NCBI GenBank assembly: GCA_038321545.1
Contig: JBBQFB010000027.1
Location: forward strand, 1 to 25,249
Direction of reading: 5' to 3'
Origin: VFJZ01 sp038321545
Lineage (GTDB): Bacteria > Actinomycetota > Thermoleophilia > Gaiellales > F1-60-MAGs149
Length of the DNA: 25,249 nt
A program made the position numbers and the translations under genes. Under the pieces are notes generated by a model. It was given only the letters and a program-made list of their open reading frames with translations. It had not been told where the DNA came from and did not search any database. This document shows, piece by piece, positions 14,270 through 21,141 of the stretch (its first letter is position 1; each line of letters starts with the position of its first letter).

Positions 14270-16750
14270 ATGGAGCGGCTGCTGGAACGCGACCTCACGG
14301 TGACCTCGTTCGATCCCGCTGCACGCGGCGGCCCGCTGCCAACGAGGGCGCGGACGGTCGTGGTCGGCGCCGGCATCGTCGGCGCCAGCGTGGCGTACCA
14401 CCTGGCGCTGCTCGGCGAGCGCGACGTGCTGGTGCTGGAGCGGTCGGCCATCGCCTCTGGCACGTCGTGGCACGCGGCGGGCCTGGTCGTGCGCGGGCGC
14501 GCGACCCACGTGCTGACGGAGCTGGCGTCGTACGGCGTCGACCTGTATCGCGCACTCGGCGCCGAGACGGGCGTCGACGTCAATCTCGTGCAGCCGGGAT
14601 CGCTCACGCTCGCGCGCACACCCGGGCGGCTCGATGAGCTGCGGTACCTGGCGGGGGTCTGCCGGCACACGGGCATTCCGGCCGAGATGATCCCGCCGGA
14701 GCGCGTGCCGGAGCTGTTCGGGCTCGCGGTCGCCGACGGGCTGGTCGGCGCGATCCACCAGCCCGAGGACGGCCACGTCAACCCGGGCCTCGCGGCGCTC
14801 GCGCTCGCGGCCGGCGCGCACGCGCGCGGCGTGACGTTCCGCGAGGGCGTCGAGGTGACCGGCTTCGAACAGACAGGCGATCGTGTGACTGCCGTGGTGA
14901 CGTCGCAGGGTCGCGTGGAGTGCGAGCGGGCGGTGCTGGCGGGCGGGCTGTGGACGCGCGATCTGGCCGCTGCGGCCGGCGCGTCGGTGCCGCTGTGGCC
15001 GGCCGCGCACGTGCACGTTCGCACGGCGCCGATCGACGGCGCGACGGCCGAACTGCCCGTGATCCGCGACCTGGACGCGTACTTCTACGTGCGTCATGCG
15101 AACGGCGCCCTGCTGGTCGGTGCGTTCGAGCCGGACGGCAAGCCGCTCGATCCGGCGACGCTGCCGCCGGGGTTCTCGTTCGGCGAGTTCGAACCCGACT
15201 GGGATCACTTCGCGCCCGTGCGGGAGCTGGCGGAAGAGCGAATTCCCGCGCTGCGCGGGGTCGAGTACGCGCGGTTCCTGAACGCGCCGGAGTCGTTCAC
15301 GCCCGATGCCGCGTTCTGCATCGGCGAGACCGGCGCGGTCGCCGGCCTGTACGTGGCCGCCGGCTTCAACAGCCAGGGGATCATCTACGCGCCGGGGGCC
15401 GGCCGGGCGCTCGCCGAGTGGATCGTGGCCGGTGCGCCGACCCGCGACGTGCCGGGCCTCGACGTGCAGCGGTTCGCCGGCCAGCAATCGAACCGGCGCT
15501 ACCTGCACGCCCGCACCCGCGAGGGTCTCGGCCGCCTCTACGCCATGCACTGGCCGTTCCTGCAGCCGCACACGGCGCGCAACATCCGCCGCACGCCACT
15601 GCACGACCGTGTGGATGCGGTCGGCGCGGTGTTCGGCGAGACGGTCGGGTACGAGCGCGCCAACTGGTACGCGCCGCCGGGCACACCGCGGGAGTACGTC
15701 TACAGCTACGGTCGTCAGAACTGGTTCGAGCACGCCGCCGGCGAGCATCACGCCGCGCGCACGACGGCCGCGCTGTTCGACCTGTCCACGTTCACGAAGC
15801 TCGAGGTGGCCGGCCCCGACGCGCTGGCAGTCGTCCAGCAGGTCTGCACGCAGGACCTCGACGTGAAGGCCGGCCGGGTGGTCTACACGCTGATGCTGAA
15901 CGCCCTCGGCGGCATCGAGATCGACGGCACCGTGACGCGGCTGGCCGAGGACCGGTTCCTGGTGGTCACGCCGACCGCGTCCCATCACAAGACGCTCGCG
16001 ATGTTCCGGCGCGCCGCCGCGGGCAAGGCAGCCGCGACGTTCGATGCCACTGCCGGCCTGGCGACGATCGCCGTGATGGGGCCGGCGTCGCGGGAGCTGC
16101 TGGGGCGGATCAGCCCGTCCGACCTGTCCAACGCCGCGCTGCCGTGGGGCCGTTCGGTGGAGATCGAGATCGCCGACGGGTACGCGCGGTGCCTGCGCGT
16201 GTCGTTCGTCGGCGAGCTCGGCTACGAGCTGTATCCGACCGCCGACCTGGCCGTGAACGTGTACGACGCCGTGGTCGGGGCGGGCGCCGACCTCGGGCTG
16301 CGGCACGCCGGCTACCACGCGCTCGACTCGCTGCGGGCCGAGAAGGGCTACCGGCATCTCGGCCACGACATCGGCCCGGTCGACGATCCGTACCAGGCCG
16401 CGCTGGCCTTCACGGTGGCGCTGGACAAGCCGGGCGGGTTCACCGGCCGCGAAGCGATCGTCGCCCGTGCGGGAGAGACGCCCGACCGCCGGCAGGTGTT
16501 CGTCCGGCTCCACGATCCCGACCCGCTGCTCCTCCACGGCGAGTCACTGCTGCTGGACGGCGAGATCGTCGGCAGGATGACGTCGGGCTCCTACGGCCAC
16601 ACGCTGGGAGCCGCGTGCGGCCTCGGCTACCTGCGCGGCGAGGTTCCGGCCGGCGACGGCTTCGAGGTGGACTGCGCGGGCCCGCGGGTGCCGGCGACGG
16701 TCTCGGACGCGCCGTTCTACGACCCGGGGAACGAGCGGCTGCGGGGCTGA
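14270..16750 (+). CDS. Dimethylglycine/sarcosine dehydrogenase-type flavoprotein (DAO-GcvT fusion)
   Basis: An 826-residue two-part enzyme. The N-terminal half is a DAO-type FAD domain (about 28-390) with GAGIVG at 33-38 and SGTSWHAAG, where His68 is the equivalent of the covalently flavinylated His in dimethylglycine and sarcosine dehydrogenases. An FAO_M linker follows (about 395-450, RTPLHDRVDAVGAVF), then a GcvT-like tetrahydrofolate-binding domain (about 455-730, VQQVCTQDLDVKAG, VSFVGELGYELY) and its C-terminal barrel (735-815). It would oxidatively demethylate an N-methylglycine, passing formaldehyde to folate. Length matches the family (~810-850 aa). No other betaine-catabolism genes are in view, so the exact substrate is open. 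There is no clear Shine-Dalgarno. Confidence 0.88.
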   Translation: MERLLERDLTVTSFDPAARGGPLPTRARTVVVGAGIVGASVAYHLALLGERDVLVLERSAIASGTSWHAAGLVVRGRATHVLTELASYGVDLYRALGAETGVDVNLVQPGSLTLARTPGRLDELRYLAGVCRHTGIPAEMIPPERVPELFGLAVADGLVGAIHQPEDGHVNPGLAALALAAGAHARGVTFREGVEVTGFEQTGDRVTAVVTSQGRVECERAVLAGGLWTRDLAAAAGASVPLWPAAHVHVRTAPIDGATAELPVIRDLDAYFYVRHANGALLVGAFEPDGKPLDPATLPPGFSFGEFEPDWDHFAPVRELAEERIPALRGVEYARFLNAPESFTPDAAFCIGETGAVAGLYVAAGFNSQGIIYAPGAGRALAEWIVAGAPTRDVPGLDVQRFAGQQSNRRYLHARTREGLGRLYAMHWPFLQPHTARNIRRTPLHDRVDAVGAVFGETVGYERANWYAPPGTPREYVYSYGRQNWFEHAAGEHHAARTTAALFDLSTFTKLEVAGPDALAVVQQVCTQDLDVKAGRVVYTLMLNALGGIEIDGTVTRLAEDRFLVVTPTASHHKTLAMFRRAAAGKAAATFDATAGLATIAVMGPASRELLGRISPSDLSNAALPWGRSVEIEIADGYARCLRVSFVGELGYELYPTADLAVNVYDAVVGAGADLGLRHAGYHALDSLRAEKGYRHLGHDIGPVDDPYQAALAFTVALDKPGGFTGREAIVARAGETPDRRQVFVRLHDPDPLLLHGESLLLDGEIVGRMTSGSYGHTLGAACGLGYLRGEVPAGDGFEVDCAGPRVPATVSDAPFYDPGNERLRG

Positions 16751-16767
16751 CCGATGAACCATCCACG

Positions 16768-16788
16768 TCCGCGGCGCCCAGCGCAGCC
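16768..16788. repeat. 21-nt direct repeat, copy 1
   Basis: Matches 16874-16894 at 20 of 21 positions (TCCGCGG-G/A-CCCAGCGCAGCC). The copies are 106 nt apart and flank the G-quadruplex motif. Confidence 0.6.
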
Positions 16789-16798
16789 CCGGGCTGCG
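16782..16798 (+). terminator. Small hairpin after the flavoenzyme gene
   Basis: CGCAGCC (16782-16788) pairs perfectly with GGCTGCG (16792-16798) over a 3-nt loop, 32 nt after the stop. It has no U-tract. A terminator role is plausible but the stem is short. Confidence 0.35.
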
Positions 16799-16847
16799 GC
16801 GCAGACCCGAACCATCGCAAGCCGCCGAACGCCTCACCAGCGCTCCA

Positions 16848-16869
16848 CCCAGCACCCAATACCCCACCC
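16848..16869 (-). other. G-quadruplex motif on the minus strand
   Basis: Read on the minus strand, four runs of three or four G lie within 22 nt, separated by loops of 1, 4 and 4 nt (plus-strand C runs at 16867-16869, 16862-16865, 16855-16857, 16848-16850). This fits the standard G3+N1-7 quadruplex pattern. It is noncoding and lies between the flavoenzyme stop and the MFS remnant. Confidence 0.6.
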
Positions 16870-16873
16870 AACA

Positions 16874-16894
16874 TCCGCGGCACCCAGCGCAGCC
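16874..16894. repeat. 21-nt direct repeat, copy 2
   Basis: Second copy of the repeat at 16768-16788, with one mismatch. Confidence 0.6.
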
Positions 16895-16950
16895 TCGCCC
16901 AGCGCAGGCCCTCGAGGCGCAGCCCGAAGCGACGCGACCGTCAGCCGGCG

Positions 16951-17118
16951 GTGCGCCGGGCCGTCGGGGGAGCGGTCTACGACGCGACCGGCGGGTACGG
17001 TGCGTTCTTCGTCGGCGCCGCCGCGACCTGCCTGGCTGCCGCGTGCCTGAGCATGGGGATCGGCCGCGCCCCCTGCGCCCGGGCCATGCGGCGCGCGGAG
17101 CCGGTGCTCACCGGTTGA
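16951..17118 (+). pseudogene. C-terminal remnant of an MFS transporter
   Basis: The last 55 codons before TGA 17116-17118 read as the end of a major facilitator transporter: GGAVYDATGGYGAFFVGAAA matches the usual loop-plus-helix pattern (GGxxxDxTGxYxxxF) before the final transmembrane segment, followed by one hydrophobic helix and an Arg-rich tail. Upstream in the same frame there is only low-complexity sequence and the out-of-frame part of the flavoenzyme, so the other ~11 helices are gone. GTG 16951 is in frame, but a 55-residue product is unlikely to transport anything. Most probably it is a deletion relic; the boundary is approximate. Confidence 0.65.
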
Positions 17119-17124
17119 CGTCCG

Positions 17125-17724
17125 TCATGTCCTGGTGGCGAGCGCCGATCGGCGCGCCGCGACGACGACGCCGGCGTCCCAGCCGGGCGCGCGGCCGCCC
17201 CGTGGGGCCTGCATCGACTCGGCCGGCAGGCGACAGCTCGCGAGCAGCCACGACGTGAGCGAGTTGGAGTTCCACATCTCGCCGGCACCGAGCTCGTCGC
17301 GTCCCCACACCGGCGTCGGCACCTGCGCCGTGAGATCCAGCAGGCGACGGGCCAGGTCGAGGTCGTCGATCACACGCACCGGACTGTCGACGGCTTCGGC
17401 GACATCCGGAATCTTGCCGCCGCGCCAGCAGCGAACCTCGTAGCGGAAGAGCCGGAACTGGCCTGCCCTGCGGCAACCGACTGCGCCCTCGCCGACCACG
17501 CCCCGCACGTCGCCGTCGCCGCCCAGGACCGGCCCCATCTCGATCGCGAACGGTCCCTCCGGCACCTGCACCACCAGGGCCGAGTGGTACAGGTCGCGCC
17601 GCGACCGCCGCGCGAGCAGCGCGCAGACGGCCTCGAAGACGCGGCCGTTGTACTTCACGGAATGGCCGCCCGCGCCGAGCGGGAGCCAGTACAGGTCGAC
17701 TCCATATTCGGACTCGGCGATCAA
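17125..17724 (-). CDS. Uncharacterised protein with His and NSNS motif (possible permuted papain-like fold)
   Basis: About 199 residues, soluble, no signal peptide. Notable segments: VDLYWLPLGAGGHSVKYNGRV near the N-terminus, DLYHSALVV with His47, PFAIEMGPV with Glu62, RLFRYEVRCWRGG, VWGRDELGAGEMWNSNSLTSWLL with N152-S-N-S155, and GRAPGWDAG near the C-terminus. The order His, then N-(S)-N-S preceding a hydrophobic helix, recalls permuted NlpC/P60/LRAT-like proteins (His first, then NC-x-x-F) and the PNSNT motif I recall from DUF3750, but Ser stands where Cys would be. I do not recognise a named family with certainty. The start is weak: TTG 17724 without Shine-Dalgarno is the best available. 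It lies just downstream of tRNA-Phe on the same strand, and its 3' end faces the MFS remnant 6 nt away. Confidence 0.75.
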   Translation of the reverse strand: MIAESEYGVDLYWLPLGAGGHSVKYNGRVFEAVCALLARRSRRDLYHSALVVQVPEGPFAIEMGPVLGGDGDVRGVVGEGAVGCRRAGQFRLFRYEVRCWRGGKIPDVAEAVDSPVRVIDDLDLARRLLDLTAQVPTPVWGRDELGAGEMWNSNSLTSWLLASCRLPAESMQAPRGGRAPGWDAGVVVAARRSALATRT

Positions 17725-17746
17725 ACGGGCGGCAGGAATGCCGGAG

Positions 17747-17819
17747 TGGCGAGAGCCGGGCTTGAACCGGCGACACCGCGATTTTCAGTCGCGTGCTCTA
17801 CCAACTGAGCTACCTCGCC
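17747..17819 (-). tRNA. tRNA-Phe (anticodon GAA)
   Basis: 73 nt on the minus strand fold into a full cloverleaf. The acceptor GGCGAGG pairs with TCTCGCC (one G-U). The D stem is GCTC/GAGC with loop AGTTGGTA. The anticodon stem CGCGA/TCGCG holds loop CTGAAAA, giving anticodon GAA. The T stem GCCGG/CCGGC has loop TTCAAGC. Discriminator A; CCA is not encoded. Confidence 0.97.
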
Positions 17820-17830
17820 GCAGCGGCACG

Positions 17831-17836
17831 ATCTTA
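17831..17836 (-). promoter_or_regulatory. Candidate -10 box for tRNA-Phe
   Basis: On the minus strand TAAGAT (TANNNT) lies 11 nt upstream of the mature tRNA 5' end, a sensible distance for a short 5' leader. The -35 is not clear. Confidence 0.45.
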
Positions 17837-17933
17837 CCAGCGAATCACGTTCCGACCCCCTCAAGCGGGGTAGATAGGAGCGCTCGCGGGTAACGTAAGA
17901 ATTCGTTGCGTCGCCCGACTTTCCCGAGCCAAC

Positions 17934-17950
17934 GTGCCGTTTTGCGGCAC
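17934..17950. promoter_or_regulatory. Perfect inverted repeat upstream of the NlpC/P60 promoter
   Basis: GTGCCG (17934-17939) and CGGCAC (17945-17950) flank a 5-nt TTTTG centre. It lies 9 nt upstream of the candidate -35. It could be an operator or a hairpin; the binding factor is unknown. Confidence 0.4.
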
Positions 17951-17959
17951 AAATCGGGG

Positions 17960-17990
17960 TTGCGTCCTTTCCTGAACACGATGGTACAGT
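17960..17990 (+). promoter_or_regulatory. Candidate promoter of the NlpC/P60 gene
   Basis: TTGCGT (17960-17965) and TACAGT (17985-17990, TANNNT) are separated by 19 nt, slightly long for a -35/-10 pair. If used, the transcript would carry a leader of about 165 nt. Confidence 0.4.
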
Positions 17991-18101
17991 GGGGCGGCGA
18001 TGGCGTTCACGCCGACAGTGTCGGGCGCCGTGTCGTTCCCCCCGCGACGCGGTCGACCCTCAACCATCAGCCTTGGGCGCTTTCTGCACTAGTCCCTGGC
18101 C

Positions 18102-18155
18102 GGACTCGACCACGCATCGAGTCCGCGCGCACCGCGCACGAGTCCGACCGGGAGG
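18102..18155 (+). promoter_or_regulatory. Structured leader with competing pairings near the ribosome binding site
   Basis: GGACTCGA (18102-18109) pairs perfectly with TCGAGTCC (18117-18124) over a 7-nt loop. A second CGAGTCC at 18139-18145, just before the GGGAGG ribosome binding site (18150-18155), could instead pair with the same GGACTCG. Two mutually exclusive hairpins are therefore possible. GGGAGG is 9 nt before the TTG start at 18165. Confidence 0.4.
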
Positions 18156-18164
18156 TCCCCTTAC

Positions 18165-19349
18165 TTGCTCCGTTTTCGACGCCATTTCCTCATCACCTTC
18201 GCTGCAGTCGTCGTCCTCGGCACTGCCGTCACGGCATCGTCGTTCGCCGCGCCGAAGGATGCGATCCCCGCCAAGCGTGCAGCCGCCCAGGCAGCCCAGG
18301 CCAAGATCGACGCGTTGAATAACCAGATCGAGCCGGCGATCGAGGCCTACAACCAGGCCACCCAGGAGCTCGAGGGCGTCCAGGCGAACATCGCCGACAA
18401 CGAGCACCAGATCGCGGCCACGAAGTCGAACATCAAGCGGGGCCAGCGCGACCTCGCGGCGAAGCTCGTCGTCGCCTACCGGGCCGGCGACCCCGATGCC
18501 GTGGCAGCCATGCTGTCCGCCGGCTCGCTCGAGGACATGCTCGGGTCGGTCGACGTTCTGAAGCGCTCGTCCAGCCAGCTGAGCTCCGTGATCGTCGAGC
18601 TGCGCGCGTCGCGCTCCGATCTGAACAAGCGTGAGAAGGCGCTTCAGAAGGCCGAGCGCCGCGCCGCCGAGCTGAAGGCGACGAAGGCCGCAAACAAGGC
18701 GGCCATCGAGAACGGCCTCGCCCAGGCGAAGAGCCTGAAGTCCGGCCTCGAGGGTGAGATCGCGGGCCTGGAGAAGGAACAGCAGGCGTTTGAGGCGCAG
18801 CTGGCCAGGGAGGCCAAGGCCCGGCTCGCCACCCAGCGGGCGCAGATCGCGGCGGCCGACGCGGCCGATCCCGGCATCGGCGGTTCCGGCGGCGGTTCGT
18901 CCAGCGGCGGCGGCGAGGGCAGCACCGGCGGCGGCGGCGGGGGCAGCACCGGCGGCGGCGGCGCGGTCGACATTCCGGCGCCACCGGCGAACGGCTCGAT
19001 CGGCGCCCGTGTCGTGGCGACCGCCATGTCGTATCTCGGCATCCCGTATGTGTGGGGTGGCGCCAGCCGTGGCGGCGTCGACTGCTCCGGTCTGACGATG
19101 CTCGCGTACTCGTCGGTCGGCATCGGGCTCGGTCACTTCACCGGCTCGCAGTGGAACTCCGGCACGCACATCAGCCAGAGCCAGCTCGCGCCGGGCGACC
19201 TCGTCTTCTTCTACCCCGACCACCACCACGTCGGCATGTACATCGGTGGCGGCCAGTTCATCCACGCCCCGCACACCGGCGACGTCGTGAAGATCTCGAA
19301 CCTCTCCGAGCGCGCCGGAAACTTCTCGGGCGCCGTCCGCCCTTACTGA
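18165..19349 (+). CDS. Secreted NlpC/P60 cell-wall endopeptidase with coiled coil
   Basis: A 394-residue exported hydrolase that would cleave peptide bonds in peptidoglycan stems, acting outside the membrane in growth or division. A signal peptide (about 1-29, ending SSFAA) is followed by a long coiled coil (about 35-232, many Ala/Gln/Glu/Lys heptads), a Gly/Ser-rich linker (about 237-268) and the NlpC/P60 domain (about 282-394). Catalytic residues are Cys307 in GVDCSGL, His355 in HHVGMYIG, and His367 or His370 in HAPH as the third residue. The layout is that of RipA/CwlO-type hydrolases, in which FtsEX-like partners act on the coiled coil. TTG 18165 is chosen because GGGAGG sits 9 nt upstream. 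Confidence 0.93.
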   Translation: MLRFRRHFLITFAAVVVLGTAVTASSFAAPKDAIPAKRAAAQAAQAKIDALNNQIEPAIEAYNQATQELEGVQANIADNEHQIAATKSNIKRGQRDLAAKLVVAYRAGDPDAVAAMLSAGSLEDMLGSVDVLKRSSSQLSSVIVELRASRSDLNKREKALQKAERRAAELKATKAANKAAIENGLAQAKSLKSGLEGEIAGLEKEQQAFEAQLAREAKARLATQRAQIAAADAADPGIGGSGGGSSSGGGEGSTGGGGGGSTGGGGAVDIPAPPANGSIGARVVATAMSYLGIPYVWGGASRGGVDCSGLTMLAYSSVGIGLGHFTGSQWNSGTHISQSQLAPGDLVFFYPDHHHVGMYIGGGQFIHAPHTGDVVKISNLSERAGNFSGAVRPY

Positions 19350-19368
19350 TCCCGGCGAAGATACGGGC

Positions 19369-20688
19369 GTGAGCGATCGCGTCCGCCGCACGCTGCTGCT
19401 CCTCGCCGTCGCCACGGCGCTGGGCGACTCGTCGGTCGTTACCCTGGCGCTACCCGACATGCTGCGCCGGTTCGACGTCGAGATCGGCGAGGTCGCGCGG
19501 GTCCTCACGTCGTACAACCTGATCCTCGCAATCGGCGCGGTGCCCGCCGCGTATCTCGCCCGAAAGCGCCCGCGACCCGTCGCCGTGGCCGGCGCTGTGG
19601 TCTTCGGCGTCGCGTCGGCGACCTGCGGCCTGGCCGGATCGTTCGACATGCTGCTGATCGCGCGCTGCATCCAGGCCGTCGGCGGCGCCGCGCTGGTGTG
19701 CGCCGCGCTCGAGCTGCTCGCCGCCCGTGAGGGCGACGCCCGCGCCGCCCGCTCCTGGGCCGCCGCCGGGGTAGCCGGCGCGGCCGTCGGACCTGCCGCG
19801 GGCGGCGCGCTCACGCAGCTGGCCGGGTGGGAGTGGATCTTCCTGCTGCAGGCGCCGATCGCGCTGGCTGCGCTGGTCGCCTTGCGGAAGAGCGTGGCGC
19901 CGACGCCGAAAACGGCCACCGGCCGTCCCCACGTCCCCGCGCTGGCCGCACTGACGCTGCTGTCGGCCGCACTCACGGCGGCGCTGTTCCTGCTGGTGCT
20001 GTTGCTGGTCGAGGGGTGGCGGATCGAGCCGCTGGGGGCCGCCGTGATCGTCTCGGCGATGCCCGTCGCGGCGTTCGCTGCACCACGAATCGGCGTGCGC
20101 GGCACGGTCGCCGAGGCGGGCAGCGGCTCGCTCCTGATCGCCGGTGGGCTGGCGGCTCTCGGCCTGCTGCCGGGCGCCTCGTTCGCCTGGACGCTGCCTC
20201 CGCAGGTGCTGATCGGGCTCGGGCTCGGGCTGGCCGTCACTGCGCTCACCCACGCCGCGCTGGCCGGGCGCTCGCCGCAGGCCATCCACGGCGGCTGGAC
20301 GATCGCCGCCCGTCACTTCGGCGTCGTGCTCGGACTGATCATCCTGGTGCCGGTGTTCCAAGCCGATCTCGCGAAGCAGCGCGACCAGGCCCTGCAGTCG
20401 GGCGCCGCGATCGTGCTGGACTCGAGCCTCCCGCCGGGCGTGAAGATCGGCGTCGCACGCGATGTCGTGCGGGTCGTCGAGCAGGCCGACCGGAACATTC
20501 CCGACATCGACCGGGCGTTCACGGGCCGCACCATGACGCCCGCCCTCGAGCAGGTCCGCTCCGGGCTGCACGACGAGCTCGACCGCGCCGCCACCCACGC
20601 CTTCTCGCGCTCGTTCCTGGCCGGCAGCCTGCTCGCCCTGGGCGCGCTCGCGGTGGTGATGGTCGCCCGCCGGAGGATCGAGCTGTGA
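19369..20688 (+). CDS. MFS transporter with large loop before the last helix
   Basis: A 439-residue membrane protein with about 12 transmembrane segments. The start LLLAVATALGDSSVVTLALPDMLRRF and the following SYNLILAIGAVPAAYLARKRPRP fit drug:proton antiporters of the DHA2/EmrB type, as does ARCIQAVGGAALVCAALELL in helix 4. Between helices 11 and 12 lies an ~80-residue hydrophilic segment (about 333-413) with charged helices (QADLAKQRDQ, RSGLHDELDRAATHAFSRS). The substrate is unknown. GTG 19369 lies 19 nt after the NlpC/P60 stop. The stop overlaps the next start (GTGA), suggesting coupling to the small secreted protein. Confidence 0.85.
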   Translation: MSDRVRRTLLLLAVATALGDSSVVTLALPDMLRRFDVEIGEVARVLTSYNLILAIGAVPAAYLARKRPRPVAVAGAVVFGVASATCGLAGSFDMLLIARCIQAVGGAALVCAALELLAAREGDARAARSWAAAGVAGAAVGPAAGGALTQLAGWEWIFLLQAPIALAALVALRKSVAPTPKTATGRPHVPALAALTLLSAALTAALFLLVLLLVEGWRIEPLGAAVIVSAMPVAAFAAPRIGVRGTVAEAGSGSLLIAGGLAALGLLPGASFAWTLPPQVLIGLGLGLAVTALTHAALAGRSPQAIHGGWTIAARHFGVVLGLIILVPVFQADLAKQRDQALQSGAAIVLDSSLPPGVKIGVARDVVRVVEQADRNIPDIDRAFTGRTMTPALEQVRSGLHDELDRAATHAFSRSFLAGSLLALGALAVVMVARRRIEL

Positions 20689-21131
20689 GGGCCGTCGTGG
20701 CCGCGGCCGTGCTGGCGCTCGCATTGCCCGGTGCGTACGCCGCGGCGGGTGGCGGGAGCTACGGGCCACGAGCGGTCGGCGACCCGTGCGCGGAGCGGGC
20801 ATGGCAGGCGGGCGGCGGTGTCAGCGGCCTCGCGGCGCAGCTCGCCCTGTCCGCAACGGACGGCGCCGCCTGCCGCCTGCACGTGAGCCGCGAATCGCTG
20901 GTGCTGGCGCTCGCGACGCGCGAGAACCTGGAGGCGTTCGCGCGTGCCCGGCGGCTGTCGGATGCGCAGGTGGAGGTCGCGATGCGGGACGGCCTGCAGC
21001 GCGCCATCAACGACGCGACGCGCGCCGGCGCCCTCGGCGTGGTGCCGGCCCTGGCGCTCGGGCAGGCCGTCCGGCAGCTGCCGGTCGACCGGCTGTTCCG
21101 GGCGCTCCAGGGCACGACGCTGAACTGGTAG
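20685..21131 (+). CDS. Small secreted protein of unknown function
   Basis: 148 residues with a signal peptide (about 1-20, MRAVVAAAVLALALPGAYAA). The mature part has two Cys (in DPCAERAW and GAACRLHVS), which may form a disulfide, then a helical C-terminus (RESLVLALATRENLEAFARA, LQRAINDATRAG). I do not recognise a family. It overlaps the MFS transporter gene by 4 nt and is probably made with it, possibly as an extracytoplasmic partner. Confidence 0.72.
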   Translation: MRAVVAAAVLALALPGAYAAAGGGSYGPRAVGDPCAERAWQAGGGVSGLAAQLALSATDGAACRLHVSRESLVLALATRENLEAFARARRLSDAQVEVAMRDGLQRAINDATRAGALGVVPALALGQAVRQLPVDRLFRALQGTTLNW

Positions 21132-21134
21132 CGT
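21129..21134 (+). promoter_or_regulatory. Candidate -10 box for a leaderless LOG transcript
   Basis: TAGCGT (TANNNT) overlaps the stop of the preceding gene and ends 7 nt before the GTG at 21142; there is no Shine-Dalgarno. It may start a new transcript. Confidence 0.35.
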
Positions 21135-21141
21135 TGCCGCC

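Larger units (their letters stand above)
16751..17124. other. 374-nt gene-poor patch with repeats and gene remnant
   Basis: No intact gene fits here. It holds a short hairpin just after the flavoenzyme stop, a 21-nt direct repeat, a minus-strand G-quadruplex motif, and the tail of an MFS transporter ending at 17118. From 16752 to about 16890 the plus strand is C- and A-rich and unlike coding sequence in any frame. The whole looks like a scar left by deletion or recombination. Confidence 0.65.
17820..18164. other. 345-nt intergenic region with divergent promoters and a structured leader
   Basis: Separates tRNA-Phe (-) from the NlpC/P60 gene (+). It contains the tRNA promoter side, a small hairpin ACCCC/GGGGT (17855-17859 with 17867-17871), a 6-bp perfect inverted repeat (17934-17950), a candidate promoter at 17960-17990, and about 165 nt of likely untranslated leader with a strong hairpin. 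I see no credible gene in it and could not match it to a known riboswitch class, including the c-di-AMP (ydaO) element that precedes cell-wall hydrolase genes in other actinobacteria. Confidence 0.6.

Noticed and set aside
14111..16537. 808-codon minus-strand open frame
   Set aside because: Antisense of the dimethylglycine dehydrogenase-type gene, whose motifs are unmistakable; high GC produces long stop-free antisense frames.
17820..18164. Possible c-di-AMP (ydaO) riboswitch before the NlpC/P60 gene
   Set aside because: The conserved sequence blocks I would expect are not present; reported only as a leader of unknown type.
18880..18970. Repetitive GGC-rich stretch as a satellite or G-quadruplex
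   Set aside because: It is the in-frame Gly/Ser linker of the NlpC/P60 protein, and the G runs are mostly pairs.
18060..20285. 741-codon minus-strand open frame
   Set aside because: Antisense of the NlpC/P60 and MFS genes; low-complexity composition.
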